Made by a program: the position numbers and the translations under genes
Notes under the pieces: generated by a model
Seen by the model: the letters and a program-made list of their open reading frames with translations, nothing else
Told to the model about the DNA's origin: nothing
The model's database searches: none
Assembly: GCF_900205965.1 (NCBI RefSeq)
Contig: NZ_OAOF01000011.1
Location: 62,001-126,000, forward strand
DNA length: 64,000 nucleotides
Direction: 5' to 3'
DNA from: Lacrimispora amygdalina
Lineage (GTDB): Bacteria > Bacillota > Clostridia > Lachnospirales > Lachnospiraceae
Shown: positions 1 through 8,720 of the stretch, in pieces
Layout: every line of letters begins with the position of its first letter
Position numbering within the stretch: the stretch's first letter is position 1

Positions 1-267
1 GTGATTAACCGGCCGGGTGAGGATGTAACCGCCTTTTTTGTAAAAGGGGCGGAAGAAACCTTAAAGCTTGCTGAAATTTACAAATGTAAAAAAGCAATAT
101 TAAAAGAACGCAGCCCCTCCTGCGGTCATGGAATGATTTATGATGGTACGTTTTCCGGGAAAAAGATTCCGGGGAGCGGGGTTACTGCAGCATTACTGGA
201 GAAAAACGGAATTGAAGTGATTGGGGAGAGTAAAATCCAGTCTCTGATATCCGGATCGGACAATTAA
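1..267 (+). CDS. DUF523 family protein, 5' end cut by the window
   Basis: This is the C-terminal part of a small DUF523 (YbbK-type) protein of unknown biochemical role. The visible 88 residues contain the family signature SPSCG followed by a YDGTFSGK stretch and a GxGVTAALL segment. Family members normally begin with a Cys-rich N-terminal segment that is not present here, so the true start lies before base 1; the GTG at base 1 is only an internal codon. A 23-base gap separates it from the HD hydrolase gene, suggesting co-transcription. Family assignment is fairly sure, function is not. Confidence 0.8.
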   Translation: MINRPGEDVTAFFVKGAEETLKLAEIYKCKKAILKERSPSCGHGMIYDGTFSGKKIPGSGVTAALLEKNGIEVIGESKIQSLISGSDN

Positions 268-290
268 TCAGGTACAGTAAGGAGAATATC

Positions 291-884
291 ATGAAAACAG
301 AGATAACGAGACAACAGGCATTGCAATTACTCATAAAATATAATCAGGAGCCATTTCATCTTCTTCATGCGCTGACGGTGGAAGGTGCCATGCGTTGGTA
401 TGCGAAGGAGCTGGGCTATGAGGAGGAACAAGATTTCTGGGGGCTGGCAGGACTTCTCCACGATGTGGATTTTGAGCAGTATCCTGAGGAACACTGTACA
501 AAAGCGCCGGAACTTTTAAAAGAAATCGGAGCTGAACCGGAGCTGATTCATGCTGTCTGCAGCCATGGGTATGGAATCTGTTCTGAGGTAAAGCCGGAGC
601 ATGAGATGGAGAAGGTCCTTTTTGCAGCAGATGAACTGACAGGTTTAATCGGTGCAGCTGCCAGAATGCGTCCTTCCAAAAGCGTGATGGATATGGAAGT
701 GTCCAGCTTAAAGAAGAAATATAAGGACAAAAGGTTTGCGGCAGGCTGTTCCAGAGATATTATAGAGACCGGTGCAAAGGATCTGGGCTGGCCTCTGGAG
801 GAGCTTTTTGAAAAAACCATACTTGCCATGCGCTCCTGCGAGGAAGACGTAAACCAGGAGGTGGAAGCTTTGAAGGGAAAATAA
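291..884 (+). CDS. HD domain phosphohydrolase
   Basis: A 197-residue protein of the HD superfamily of metal-dependent phosphohydrolases. The metal-binding pattern is visible: His26, the HD doublet at about residues 57-58 (GLLHDVDF), a later His91 (CSHGYG) and Asp near 114 (AADELTG). This matches stand-alone small HD hydrolases often annotated as HDIG domain proteins; the substrate cannot be told from sequence. The start has a good ribosome site (AAGGAG, about 9 bases upstream). Its stop codon (882-884) falls inside the open reading frame of the following arginase-like gene, so the two are translationally close and perhaps coupled. Confidence 0.8.
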   Translation: MKTEITRQQALQLLIKYNQEPFHLLHALTVEGAMRWYAKELGYEEEQDFWGLAGLLHDVDFEQYPEEHCTKAPELLKEIGAEPELIHAVCSHGYGICSEVKPEHEMEKVLFAADELTGLIGAAARMRPSKSVMDMEVSSLKKKYKDKRFAAGCSRDIIETGAKDLGWPLEELFEKTILAMRSCEEDVNQEVEALKGK

Positions 885-1636
885 AACCGGTAACAATCTT
901 TAATTTCACAGATGTCTACAAACGGCAGGATTTCTACAGAAAGATTCCTTATGACTGGGTTGACTGTACGGATTTAACGGGTGTCCATGGGTTTTGTGAC
1001 GGAGCATCCTTAACGGAGATTGAACGCAGGGCCAAAAAAACGGGAGGCAGTTTCCGTTTTCTGGACTGCGGAAATTTCCATTATGTCAGCTATGTGCTGC
1101 AAAAGAGCTGCAAAGAGCCGTATGACCTGGTTGTATTTGATCATCATGCAGATCTGCTGACCTCCAGCTTTGGAAGTCTGCTTTCCTGCGGAAACTGGAT
1201 CCGGCAGTTATTGGAGGAAAATAATTGTTTAAAGCAGGTTATTTTAATTGGTGTGTGTGACGAGCTGGCTTATGCAGTGAAAGAGGAGTTTAAAGACAGG
1301 GTGAAGATCTATCCGGAATCCCGAATGTCACAAATGGAATGGGTTTCTGATTTTGCTGGTCAATTGAAGGAACCGGTGTATCTTTCCATTGATAAAGATG
1401 TATTTTCTTCCAGTGAACTGACGACTGACTGGGATCAGGGAAGTATGACACTGGCACAGCTTAAGCAGGCGCTGCAAATAATCTGCAGGAAAGAACCATT
1501 ACTGGCAGTGGATATCTGCGGGGAATATAACAGCATCAGCGGAGGAAACAGACGGATTGAGGAGTTGGATAAACGAAACAGTGCTGCCAATGGAACAATT
1601 TTGGAGATGTTTCTGGAAAAGAGAATTTATGCATAA
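881..1636 (+). CDS. Arginase/agmatinase-fold protein, start uncertain
   Basis: The frame encodes an arginase-like protein with a DHHADL motif (DxHxD metal site, near base 1140) and a SIDKDVF motif (near 1385), the two Mn-binding signatures of the ureohydrolase fold; the canonical DP after SIDxD is absent, so substrate is uncertain. The first conventional in-frame start is GTG 1094, but the frame is open back to 812 and the 70 codons before 1094 read like real protein (FNFTDVYKRQDF, LDCGNFHYVS). No ATG, GTG or TTG exists in that stretch. An ATA at 881, just behind GAAGGGAAA, is the best-placed candidate and is used here; a -1 slip from the HD gene is the alternative. Family call fairly sure, start unsure. 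Confidence 0.6.
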   Translation: MKPVTIFNFTDVYKRQDFYRKIPYDWVDCTDLTGVHGFCDGASLTEIERRAKKTGGSFRFLDCGNFHYVSYVLQKSCKEPYDLVVFDHHADLLTSSFGSLLSCGNWIRQLLEENNCLKQVILIGVCDELAYAVKEEFKDRVKIYPESRMSQMEWVSDFAGQLKEPVYLSIDKDVFSSSELTTDWDQGSMTLAQLKQALQIICRKEPLLAVDICGEYNSISGGNRRIEELDKRNSAANGTILEMFLEKRIYA

Positions 1637-1670
1637 TGATGGAAAATTATACATAATAAGCGAAAACCAC

Positions 1671-1699
1671 TTGACAGCTGGTGACAATTAAGATATTAT
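1671..1699 (+). promoter_or_regulatory. Sigma-A type promoter for aspartate kinase
   Basis: A perfect -35 TTGACA (1671-1676) and a -10 TATTAT (1694-1699) are separated by exactly 17 bases. It lies 49 bases before the lysC start. No lysine riboswitch or T-box is visible in the short leader. Confidence 0.8.
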
Positions 1700-1747
1700 T
1701 TCCGTTAAATATGTAGATATTAACCTGTATCAGAGGAGAAAGACGCC

Positions 1748-3067
1748 ATGAAAAAAGTTGTGAAATTCGGAGGAAGCTCTTTAGCCAGCGCCATGCAGTT
1801 TGAGAAAGTGGGAAGTATCATACGTGCTGACAAGAGCAGAAAATATGTAGTTCCATCTGCACCAGGAAAGAGAAACGACAAGGATGAAAAGGTAACAGAT
1901 CTGCTGTATCAGTGCTATGATGCGGCAGCAGCAGGTAAAAGTTATAAAAGCATTCTGGAAAAAATCAAAGAGCGTTATATGGAAATTATCAGCGGACTTT
2001 CCCTGGATATGAGTCTGGACGGGGAATTTCAGACCATAGAAAAGAACTTCTTAGAAAAGGCAGGTCGGGATTATGCCGCTTCCAGAGGTGAATATTTAAA
2101 CGGTCTGATCATGGCGCAGTATCTGGGATTTCCATTTATTGATGCTGCAGAGGTAATCTTTTTCGACGAAGACGGTAATTTTTTAGCAGATCAGACCGAC
2201 CAGGTTCTTTCCCAGCGTTTAGGCCAGACTGAGACTGCAGTAATCCCCGGATTTTACGGCTCAAAGCAGGATGGCACCATAAAGACTTTTTCAAGAGGCG
2301 GCTCCGATGTAACAGGTTCGGTTGTGGCGAGAGCGATTCACGCAGATATGTATGAAAACTGGACCGATGTATCCGGTGTGCTGGTTGCAGATCCGAGAAT
2401 CATTAAGGACCCGGAAGTGATTGAAACCATTACATACAGAGAATTAAGAGAGCTGGCTTATATGGGCGCCAGCGTACTCCATGAAGATGCGATTTTTCCT
2501 GTGAGAAAAGAGGGAATTCCTATCAATATCCGCAATACAAATAAGCCGGAAGATAAGGGAACCTTAATTGTGGAAAGCACCTGCAGACAGCCCCGCTATA
2601 CCATTACCGGAATTGCAGGAAAGAAAGGCTTTTGTTCTATTAATATTGAGAAAGCCATGATGAATGCGGAGGTTGGTTTTGGGAGAAAGGTTCTGGAGGT
2701 GTTCGAAAATTACGGAATCTCCTTTGAGCATATGCCTTCTGGTATTGATACCATGACAGTTTTCGTTCATCAGTCGGAGTTTGAGGAGTATGAGCAGTCT
2801 GTCATTGCCGGGATTCACAGAGCGGTAGAGCCGGATTTTGTGGAGATGGAATCCGATCTGGCACTGGTTGCAGTAGTTGGCAGAGGCATGAAGGCGACCA
2901 GAGGGACTGCGGGAAGAATTTTCTCTGCTCTCGCTCATTCCAGAGTGAATGTTAAGATGATTGATCAGGGCTCCAGTGAGTTAAACATCATTATCGGCGT
3001 GAAAAACAGCGATTTTGAGGAAGCCATTAAAGCGATTTATGATATTTTTATAACCACTGAGGTTTAA
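1748..3067 (+). CDS. lysC: Aspartate kinase
   Basis: Phosphorylates L-aspartate with ATP, the first step of the lysine, threonine, methionine and diaminopimelate pathway. The N-terminal kinase signature VKFGGSSLA is at residues 5-13, the amino acid kinase domain continues to about residue 290 (including FSRGGSDVTGS), and two C-terminal ACT domains (about 300-439; VAVVGRGM, QGSSELNIIIGV) provide feedback control. At 439 residues it is the monofunctional, single-chain class III type common in clostridia. It has its own promoter and ends at a strong terminator, so it is a single-gene unit. An AGGAG ribosome site precedes the ATG. Confidence 0.95.
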   Translation: MKKVVKFGGSSLASAMQFEKVGSIIRADKSRKYVVPSAPGKRNDKDEKVTDLLYQCYDAAAAGKSYKSILEKIKERYMEIISGLSLDMSLDGEFQTIEKNFLEKAGRDYAASRGEYLNGLIMAQYLGFPFIDAAEVIFFDEDGNFLADQTDQVLSQRLGQTETAVIPGFYGSKQDGTIKTFSRGGSDVTGSVVARAIHADMYENWTDVSGVLVADPRIIKDPEVIETITYRELRELAYMGASVLHEDAIFPVRKEGIPINIRNTNKPEDKGTLIVESTCRQPRYTITGIAGKKGFCSINIEKAMMNAEVGFGRKVLEVFENYGISFEHMPSGIDTMTVFVHQSEFEEYEQSVIAGIHRAVEPDFVEMESDLALVAVVGRGMKATRGTAGRIFSALAHSRVNVKMIDQGSSELNIIIGVKNSDFEEAIKAIYDIFITTEV

Positions 3068-3080
3068 CAACCTTAAGAAA

Positions 3081-3107
3081 GGCAGGCATTGTGAGCCTGC
3101 CTTTTTT
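3081..3107 (+). terminator. Rho-independent terminator after lysC
   Basis: A 7-bp perfect stem GGCAGGC / GCCTGCC with a 7-base loop is followed directly by six T residues. Confidence 0.9.
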
Positions 3108-3214
3108 GTGTGTAAAATCGTAAAAAAAACTATGGGACAGAAAACAAATATGATACAATAAAAAGGAAAGTAACTATTGGTTCAATTGCAAATCTTATCA
3201 TGCGGAGGAAAAAT

Positions 3215-4336
3215 ATGCAATATCGTGATTTTGGAAAGACAGGATTAAAGGTTTCAGCACTCGGGTTCGGAGCCATGCGGCTTCCTCTTACCGGAGAAAA
3301 TCAGGTAGATGAGAAGCGGGCGGTAGCGATGATCCGCCATGCCATTGATCAGGGGGTTAACTATGTTGACACCGCTTATCCCTATCATGAGGGAGAAAGC
3401 GAGAGGATAGTAGGAGAAGCGCTGCAGGATGGATACAGGGAAAAAACCTATCTTGCAACGAAATGTCCGGTATGGAAGCTTGAAAAGGAAGAAGATTTTG
3501 AAGAAGTTTTAGACGAGCAGTTAAGCAAGTTAAAGACGGATCATGTGGATTTTTATCTGCTTCATGCATTAAGCAGAGACCGGTTTGAAGAAAAGATAAA
3601 AAAGTTTAAACTGGTGGAAAAAATGGAAAAAGCCAGAGCAGATGGGAAAATCAAATATATTGGTTTTTCCTTCCATGATTCATATGACGTATTTCAGGAT
3701 ATCATAGATTATTATGATGGATGGGATTTTTGCCAGATTCAGTATAATTATGTGGATCTCACACATCAGGCAGGCTTAAAGGGACTTCGTTATGCTGCTT
3801 CAAAAGGTCTTGCAGTAGTAGTTATGGAGCCGCTTTTAGGTGGAAGACTGGCAAATCCCGCACCTCATGTAAAAGAAGCGTTAGGCAATGAGAAATCTAG
3901 CGTGGAATATGCTCTTGACTTTATATGGGATCAGCCGGAAGTCAGTCTGCTTTTAAGCGGGATGAGCGATGAAAAACAGCTGGAAGAAAATCTTTTGTTT
4001 GCAGACAGAAGCTCTATTGGAATGGTAACGGAAGAAGAACGTGGGATGTACCAGAAGGCCAAGGAAATTTTTGATTCCATGGCGCTGGTTGGCTGCACCG
4101 GCTGCCGCTACTGCGTTCCATGTCCATTTGGTCTTGAGATCCCGGAGATCTTCTCCTATTATAATATGACGGCAGCCCATAAAGAGGGAGAAGCAAAAAA
4201 AGGTTATGAAGGTCTGAAGATTAAGGCTGACAGCTGCAAGACCTGCCACAGATGTGAAAAGGAATGCCCGCAGATGATAAAGATCAGCCAGGTCATGCCG
4301 GAAGTAGCAAAGGTGTTTGAAAAGATACAGGCTTAA
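3215..4336 (+). CDS. Aldo/keto reductase with C-terminal 4Fe-4S binding region
   Basis: An NADPH-type aldo/keto reductase barrel (about residues 1-280) with DTAYPYHEGESE (catalytic Asp and Tyr), LATKCP (Lys) and FYLLHAL (His), then a C-terminal ferredoxin-like segment with CTGCRYCVPCP and CKTCHRCEKECP. This architecture is the YjbB/YhdN-related iron-sulfur AKR group found in anaerobes; the natural substrate is unknown. The ATG at 3215 was chosen because GGAGG lies 7 bases before it; an in-frame ATG at 3200 sits upstream of that site. The gene is 26 bases from the polyphosphate kinase gene and probably shares its transcript. Confidence 0.9.
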   Translation: MQYRDFGKTGLKVSALGFGAMRLPLTGENQVDEKRAVAMIRHAIDQGVNYVDTAYPYHEGESERIVGEALQDGYREKTYLATKCPVWKLEKEEDFEEVLDEQLSKLKTDHVDFYLLHALSRDRFEEKIKKFKLVEKMEKARADGKIKYIGFSFHDSYDVFQDIIDYYDGWDFCQIQYNYVDLTHQAGLKGLRYAASKGLAVVVMEPLLGGRLANPAPHVKEALGNEKSSVEYALDFIWDQPEVSLLLSGMSDEKQLEENLLFADRSSIGMVTEEERGMYQKAKEIFDSMALVGCTGCRYCVPCPFGLEIPEIFSYYNMTAAHKEGEAKKGYEGLKIKADSCKTCHRCEKECPQMIKISQVMPEVAKVFEKIQA

Positions 4337-4362
4337 GGGAAACCAGTAAGGAGGGGCTGTTT

Positions 4363-5862
4363 ATGCTGGAGAAAATTGATTTATCAAAGAATATTGATAA
4401 GGAAACCTACAAAAAGATAAAAAAAGAACAAAGTGAGAAGCTGGGGCAGCTGCAGCGGCAGTGTAAGGAAGCCGGGATCCCTGTTATGATCGTATTTGAG
4501 GGTATGGGGGCTTCTGGTAAGGGGACCCAGATCAACCACTTAATACAGGCCCTCGATCCCAGAGGTTTTGATGTCTATGCCAATGATAAATCAACAGAAG
4601 AGGAGCGTATGCGTCCCTTCCTCTGGCGATTCTTTACAAAGCTGCCCGCCCATGGAAGAATTGCTGTTTTCGACAGGAGCTGGTACCGCCAGGTTACCAT
4701 GGAGCGTTTTGCAGGCAAGATTGAAGAAGAGGATCTGCCTGCAGCCTTTCATGATATCCAATCCTTTGAACGGCAGCTAACCGATGACGGTATGGTGATT
4801 ATCAAGCTGTTTCTCTATATTTCCAGGCAGGAGCAGAAGAAGAGGTTTAAAAAGCTGGACAGCTCAAAGGAAACCAGCTGGAGGGTGTCAAAGGAGGACT
4901 GGAAGCGTAATACGGAATATGACCGTTTCATAAATATCTGTGAAGAGATGCTCCAGAACACGGATATGGATTATGCGCCATGGACCATTATTGAGGCTGA
5001 AGATAAAGACTTTGCTGCAGCAAAAATCATGTCCTGTGTGGCGGAGTGCCTGGAGGATGCGCTGAATAAAAAGCGTTTAAACGTAGGAACAAAGGATAAG
5101 GATGCTCCTGTCCGCTCAGAGAGTTTTCAGCCAGGGGTGCTTTCCGGTGTGGATTTAACAAAGTCCGTCACAAAGGAAGAATATAAGAAAGAAATCGATC
5201 GTCTGCAAAAGAAGCTGGAATTTCTTCACAGCCAGATTTACCGTATGCGGATCCCTGTGGTGCTGGGGTTTGAAGGCTGGGATGCGGCAGGAAAAGGCGG
5301 AGCCATCAGACGGCTTACCAGCCATCTGGATCCGAGAGGCTATAAGGTCTATCCTACAGCTGCTCCCAATGATATCGAGCGTGTTCATCACTATCTGTGG
5401 CGTTTCTGGATTCATGTGCCAAAGGCAGGGCATATCGCCATTTTTGACCGCACATGGTATGGAAGAGTACTTGTGGAGCGGGTAGAGGGCTTTTGCACAG
5501 AGAGCAAGTGGAAGCAGGCTTATCAGGAAATTAATGAAATGGAAAACCATATGGCTAATGCAGGTGCGGTTGTCCTGAAATTCTGGCTCCATATTGACAA
5601 AGATGAACAGGAAAGACGCTTTAAGGAGCGGCAGAACAATCCGTTAAAGCAGTGGAAAATAACGGAAGAGGACTGGAGAAACAGAGAAAAATGGGATCAG
5701 TATGAATCAGCTGTCAATGAGATGCTTATCCGTACCTCTACCACCTATGCTCCCTGGGTTGTAGTGGAAGGAAACTGCAAGTATTATGCAAGAGTCAAGG
5801 TTTTAAAAACTGTAGTGGAAGCGCTGGAAGATAAGATAAAAGAAGTGAATAATCGTACCTGA
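4363..5862 (+). CDS. pap: Polyphosphate:AMP/ADP phosphotransferase, two-domain PPK2
   Basis: A 499-residue fusion of two PPK2 domains, the class II architecture that makes ADP from AMP (or, in some members, nucleoside triphosphates) using polyphosphate. Domain 1 carries the Walker A GMGASGKG (residues 47-54) and DRSWY; domain 2 carries GWDAAGKG (about 305-312) and DRTWYGR. Both have the lid-region basic residues (QEQKKRFKK, DEQERRFKER). In such proteins the second domain is normally the catalytic one, but here both P-loops look intact. AAGGAGGGG precedes the start. It may serve as a polyphosphate-driven nucleotide recharging enzyme; the exact acceptor is inference. Confidence 0.9.
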   Translation: MLEKIDLSKNIDKETYKKIKKEQSEKLGQLQRQCKEAGIPVMIVFEGMGASGKGTQINHLIQALDPRGFDVYANDKSTEEERMRPFLWRFFTKLPAHGRIAVFDRSWYRQVTMERFAGKIEEEDLPAAFHDIQSFERQLTDDGMVIIKLFLYISRQEQKKRFKKLDSSKETSWRVSKEDWKRNTEYDRFINICEEMLQNTDMDYAPWTIIEAEDKDFAAAKIMSCVAECLEDALNKKRLNVGTKDKDAPVRSESFQPGVLSGVDLTKSVTKEEYKKEIDRLQKKLEFLHSQIYRMRIPVVLGFEGWDAAGKGGAIRRLTSHLDPRGYKVYPTAAPNDIERVHHYLWRFWIHVPKAGHIAIFDRTWYGRVLVERVEGFCTESKWKQAYQEINEMENHMANAGAVVLKFWLHIDKDEQERRFKERQNNPLKQWKITEEDWRNREKWDQYESAVNEMLIRTSTTYAPWVVVEGNCKYYARVKVLKTVVEALEDKIKEVNNRT

Positions 5863-5928
5863 ACACTTGTGTTTTCCTCTCTTTTCGTGTAAAGTAGGAG
5901 GAAGTGAACGAAGGCAGGAGGAAAGGGC

Positions 5929-7182
5929 ATGAATACGGTTTTAATCGTGGGCGGGGGCGCTGCAGGGATGCTGGCTGGTATAGCAGCAGCCATGAAGGGC
6001 AGTACCGTCCACATTTTTGAGAAAAATGAAAAGCTGGGGAAAAAAATATATATAACGGGAAAAGGGCGGTGTAATGTGACCAATGCCTGTGATACTCAGG
6101 ATCTGTTTGGTAACGTTGTGACTAATTCCAAATTCTTATACAGCAGCTTTTACGGATTTACCAATTTCGATATGATGGAGCTTTTGGAAACCCTTGGCTG
6201 CCCGTTAAAAACGGAACGTGGAAACCGGGTCTTTCCTGCATCGGACAAGGCCTCTGATGTAATAAAAGCATTAAATAACAGGCTCACGGAGCTTGGAGTT
6301 ACGATTCATTACAGAAATAAAACGGAAAAACTTCTGATGGATCAGGGGACTGTGAAAGGGATTGTTGTCAGCAGCAGCTCAGGGAAGAAGTCTTTCTATG
6401 GAGATCGTGTTATTATCGCCTGCGGAGGCTGTTCCTATCAGGCCACCGGTTCTACAGGAGATGGTTATGAACTGGCAAAAGAAGCCGGTCACACCATGAC
6501 TTCCTTATCTCCGGCGCTGGTTCCTTTTGTGGTGGAGGAACCTGTGATTAAAGAGCTTCAGGGACTTTCTCTGCGTAACGTGGAAGCCACAGTTATGAAA
6601 GGCAGCAAGGTCATTTACAGAGAATTCGGAGAGATGCTTTTTACACATTACGGAGTCTCCGGACCGGTTCTCTTAAGCGCCAGCAGTTATGCAGCAAAGG
6701 AACTGAGGAAGGGGCCTCTTACTCTTTCCATTGACTTAAAGCCTGCCCTGACGGAGGAACAGCTGGATGCCAGAATTTTAAGAGATTTTGAAACATCCAT
6801 GAATAAGCAGTTTAAGAATTCCCTGGGCGGTTTATATCCGGCAAAAATGATCCCTGTCATCATTGATCTCAGCGGAATTTATCCGGATAAGAAGGTCAAT
6901 GAGATTACAAGGGAAGAACGGCAGTCGCTGATTCGTGTAACCAAAGCATTTACCATGACGCTGACTGCATTGAGGGGCTACAATGAGGCGATTATCACCC
7001 AGGGAGGTGTTTCCGTTAAAGAAATAAACCCTTCCACACTGGAATCCAAACTGGTTCCCGGCCTGTATTTTGCAGGGGAGGTTCTGGATCTTGACGCAGT
7101 CACAGGAGGATTCAACCTCCAGATTGCCTGGTCTACCGGCTGGGCGGCTGGCAGTGCGGCAGGAGAGGAGAGTAACGAATGA
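5929..7182 (+). CDS. HI0933/YhiN-family FAD-dependent oxidoreductase
   Basis: A 417-residue flavoprotein with the dinucleotide-binding motif VGGGAAGM at residues 7-14, the family-specific GKGRCNVTN near residue 45, and a C-terminal GGFNLQIAWSTGW that closes the FAD site. This is the BaiN/HI0933-like family, widely conserved but with poorly defined substrates; some clostridial relatives reduce bile acid intermediates. An AGGAGGAAAG site precedes the ATG. The stop overlaps the cmk start (ATGA), so it heads an operon with cmk, ispH and the S1 gene. Confidence 0.85.
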   Translation: MNTVLIVGGGAAGMLAGIAAAMKGSTVHIFEKNEKLGKKIYITGKGRCNVTNACDTQDLFGNVVTNSKFLYSSFYGFTNFDMMELLETLGCPLKTERGNRVFPASDKASDVIKALNNRLTELGVTIHYRNKTEKLLMDQGTVKGIVVSSSSGKKSFYGDRVIIACGGCSYQATGSTGDGYELAKEAGHTMTSLSPALVPFVVEEPVIKELQGLSLRNVEATVMKGSKVIYREFGEMLFTHYGVSGPVLLSASSYAAKELRKGPLTLSIDLKPALTEEQLDARILRDFETSMNKQFKNSLGGLYPAKMIPVIIDLSGIYPDKKVNEITREERQSLIRVTKAFTMTLTALRGYNEAIITQGGVSVKEINPSTLESKLVPGLYFAGEVLDLDAVTGGFNLQIAWSTGWAAGSAAGEESNE

Positions 7183-7865
7183 TGACAAACGTTTATAATA
7201 TCGCAATCGACGGACCGGCCGGGGCAGGAAAGAGTACCATAGCCAGGGCTGCGGCTAAAAAGCTTAATTTTGTATACGTGGATACAGGGGCGATGTACCG
7301 TGCCATGGCCCTGCATTTTTTTAGGAACGGGATATCTGCTTCTGATGAAGCGGCTATTTCCCTGGCTGCCGGCACTGCCAATGTAACACTGTCCTATGAA
7401 AACGGAGTACAGCAGGTGATTTTAAACGGAGAGAATGTATCAGGTCTGATCCGTTCAGAAGAGGTGGGAACCATGGCTTCCGCTGTTTCCGTGCATTTAT
7501 CGGTGAGAGAAAAACTGGTGGAGCTGCAGAAGGAGCTTGCGTCGCGGGAGAATGTAATCATGGATGGCAGAGACATCGGAACCTGTGTGCTTCCGGATGC
7601 GGATCTTAAAATCTATTTAACCGCCAGCAGCCAGGTCCGGGCAAAAAGAAGATATTCAGAGCTGAAGGAAAAAGGGCAGGATTGCAGCCTGGAAGAAATA
7701 GAACAGGATATTATCAGGCGGGATTACCAGGATATGAACCGGGAACATTCCCCGTTAAAACAGGCAGAGGATGCGGTACTTGTGGACTCCTCTGATATGA
7801 CTGCCGAAGAAGTAATAGACCGTATTATTATGCTGTTTAAAGATAAACTGAAAGAGAGGAGCTGA
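7179..7865 (+). CDS. cmk: Cytidylate kinase
   Basis: Transfers phosphate from ATP to CMP/dCMP, feeding CTP and dCTP synthesis. The P-loop GPAGAGKST is at residues 11-19, followed by VDTGAMYRA and the DGRDIGT loop near residue 127, both diagnostic of bacterial Cmk. Length (228) is normal. The start overlaps the preceding stop by four bases and is preceded by AGGAGAGGAG. The cmk-ispH-rpsA order is a classical clostridial housekeeping cluster. Confidence 0.95.
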   Translation: MMTNVYNIAIDGPAGAGKSTIARAAAKKLNFVYVDTGAMYRAMALHFFRNGISASDEAAISLAAGTANVTLSYENGVQQVILNGENVSGLIRSEEVGTMASAVSVHLSVREKLVELQKELASRENVIMDGRDIGTCVLPDADLKIYLTASSQVRAKRRYSELKEKGQDCSLEEIEQDIIRRDYQDMNREHSPLKQAEDAVLVDSSDMTAEEVIDRIIMLFKDKLKERS

Positions 7866-7868
7866 TGT

Positions 7869-8720
7869 ATGGAAGTTATTGTGGCAAAATCCGCCGGATT
7901 CTGTTTCGGAGTCAAGCGTGCCGTTGACCAGGTCTACGAGCAGCTGAAACGAAACGACAAGCCGATTTATACGTATGGTCCGATCATTCACAACGAAGAG
8001 GTTGTAAGGGATTTAGAGGAAAAAGGCGTAAAAGTTATTGAAAATGAAGAGGAATTGAAAAAGATTCACGATGCTGTTGTGGTAATCCGGTCCCATGGGG
8101 CAGGAAAGCGCATTTATGATATCATGGAAGAAAATGGCATTGAAATTATCGATGCCACCTGTCCGTATGTAAGGAAGATTCACAGGATTGCCGAAGAGCA
8201 GAATAAAGAGGGCAGGCGCCTGATCATAATCGGGAATGAATCACACCCGGAAGTCGAAGGTATTAAAGGCTGGGGAAATGACAATACTTTAGTGGTGGAA
8301 ACACCCGAACAAGTGGAAACATTGCCGCTCACCCAGGGAGAGAGGCTGTGTATTGTATCACAGACGACATTTAATTACAAGAAATTTCAAGATTTAGTTG
8401 AAAAAATTTCTGAAACGCGGTATGATATACTTGTTTTAAATACGATTTGCAATGCAACACAGGAAAGACAGGTGGAAGCAAAGCGGATAGCTTCAGAAGT
8501 GGATGCCATGATAGTTATTGGCGGAAAAAGCAGTTCCAATACCCAGAAGCTGTACGAGATATGCCGAAGGGAATGTAAGAATACTTACTATATCCAGACA
8601 CTAGGTGATTTAGATCCTGATTGTGTAAATTCTGTGCGCAGCGTAGGTATTACAGCCGGGGCTTCAACCCCGAATCATATTATCGAGGAGGTTCATACTA
8701 ATGTCAGAGTTAAGTTTTGA
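7869..8720 (+). CDS. ispH: 4-hydroxy-3-methylbut-2-enyl diphosphate reductase
   Basis: The last enzyme of the MEP isoprenoid pathway, a 4Fe-4S reductase that makes IPP and DMAPP from HMBPP. The three cluster cysteines are visible: Cys12 (SAGFCFGV), the ATCPYV cysteine near residue 97, and NTICNATQ near 193. GASTPNHIIEE marks the usual C-terminus of the domain at about residue 275. The gene then runs 20 bases into the S1 gene in another frame, adding a short tail. In many clostridia the two are one fused polypeptide; here they are split. Confidence 0.95.
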   Translation: MEVIVAKSAGFCFGVKRAVDQVYEQLKRNDKPIYTYGPIIHNEEVVRDLEEKGVKVIENEEELKKIHDAVVVIRSHGAGKRIYDIMEENGIEIIDATCPYVRKIHRIAEEQNKEGRRLIIIGNESHPEVEGIKGWGNDNTLVVETPEQVETLPLTQGERLCIVSQTTFNYKKFQDLVEKISETRYDILVLNTICNATQERQVEAKRIASEVDAMIVIGGKSSSNTQKLYEICRRECKNTYYIQTLGDLDPDCVNSVRSVGITAGASTPNHIIEEVHTNVRVKF

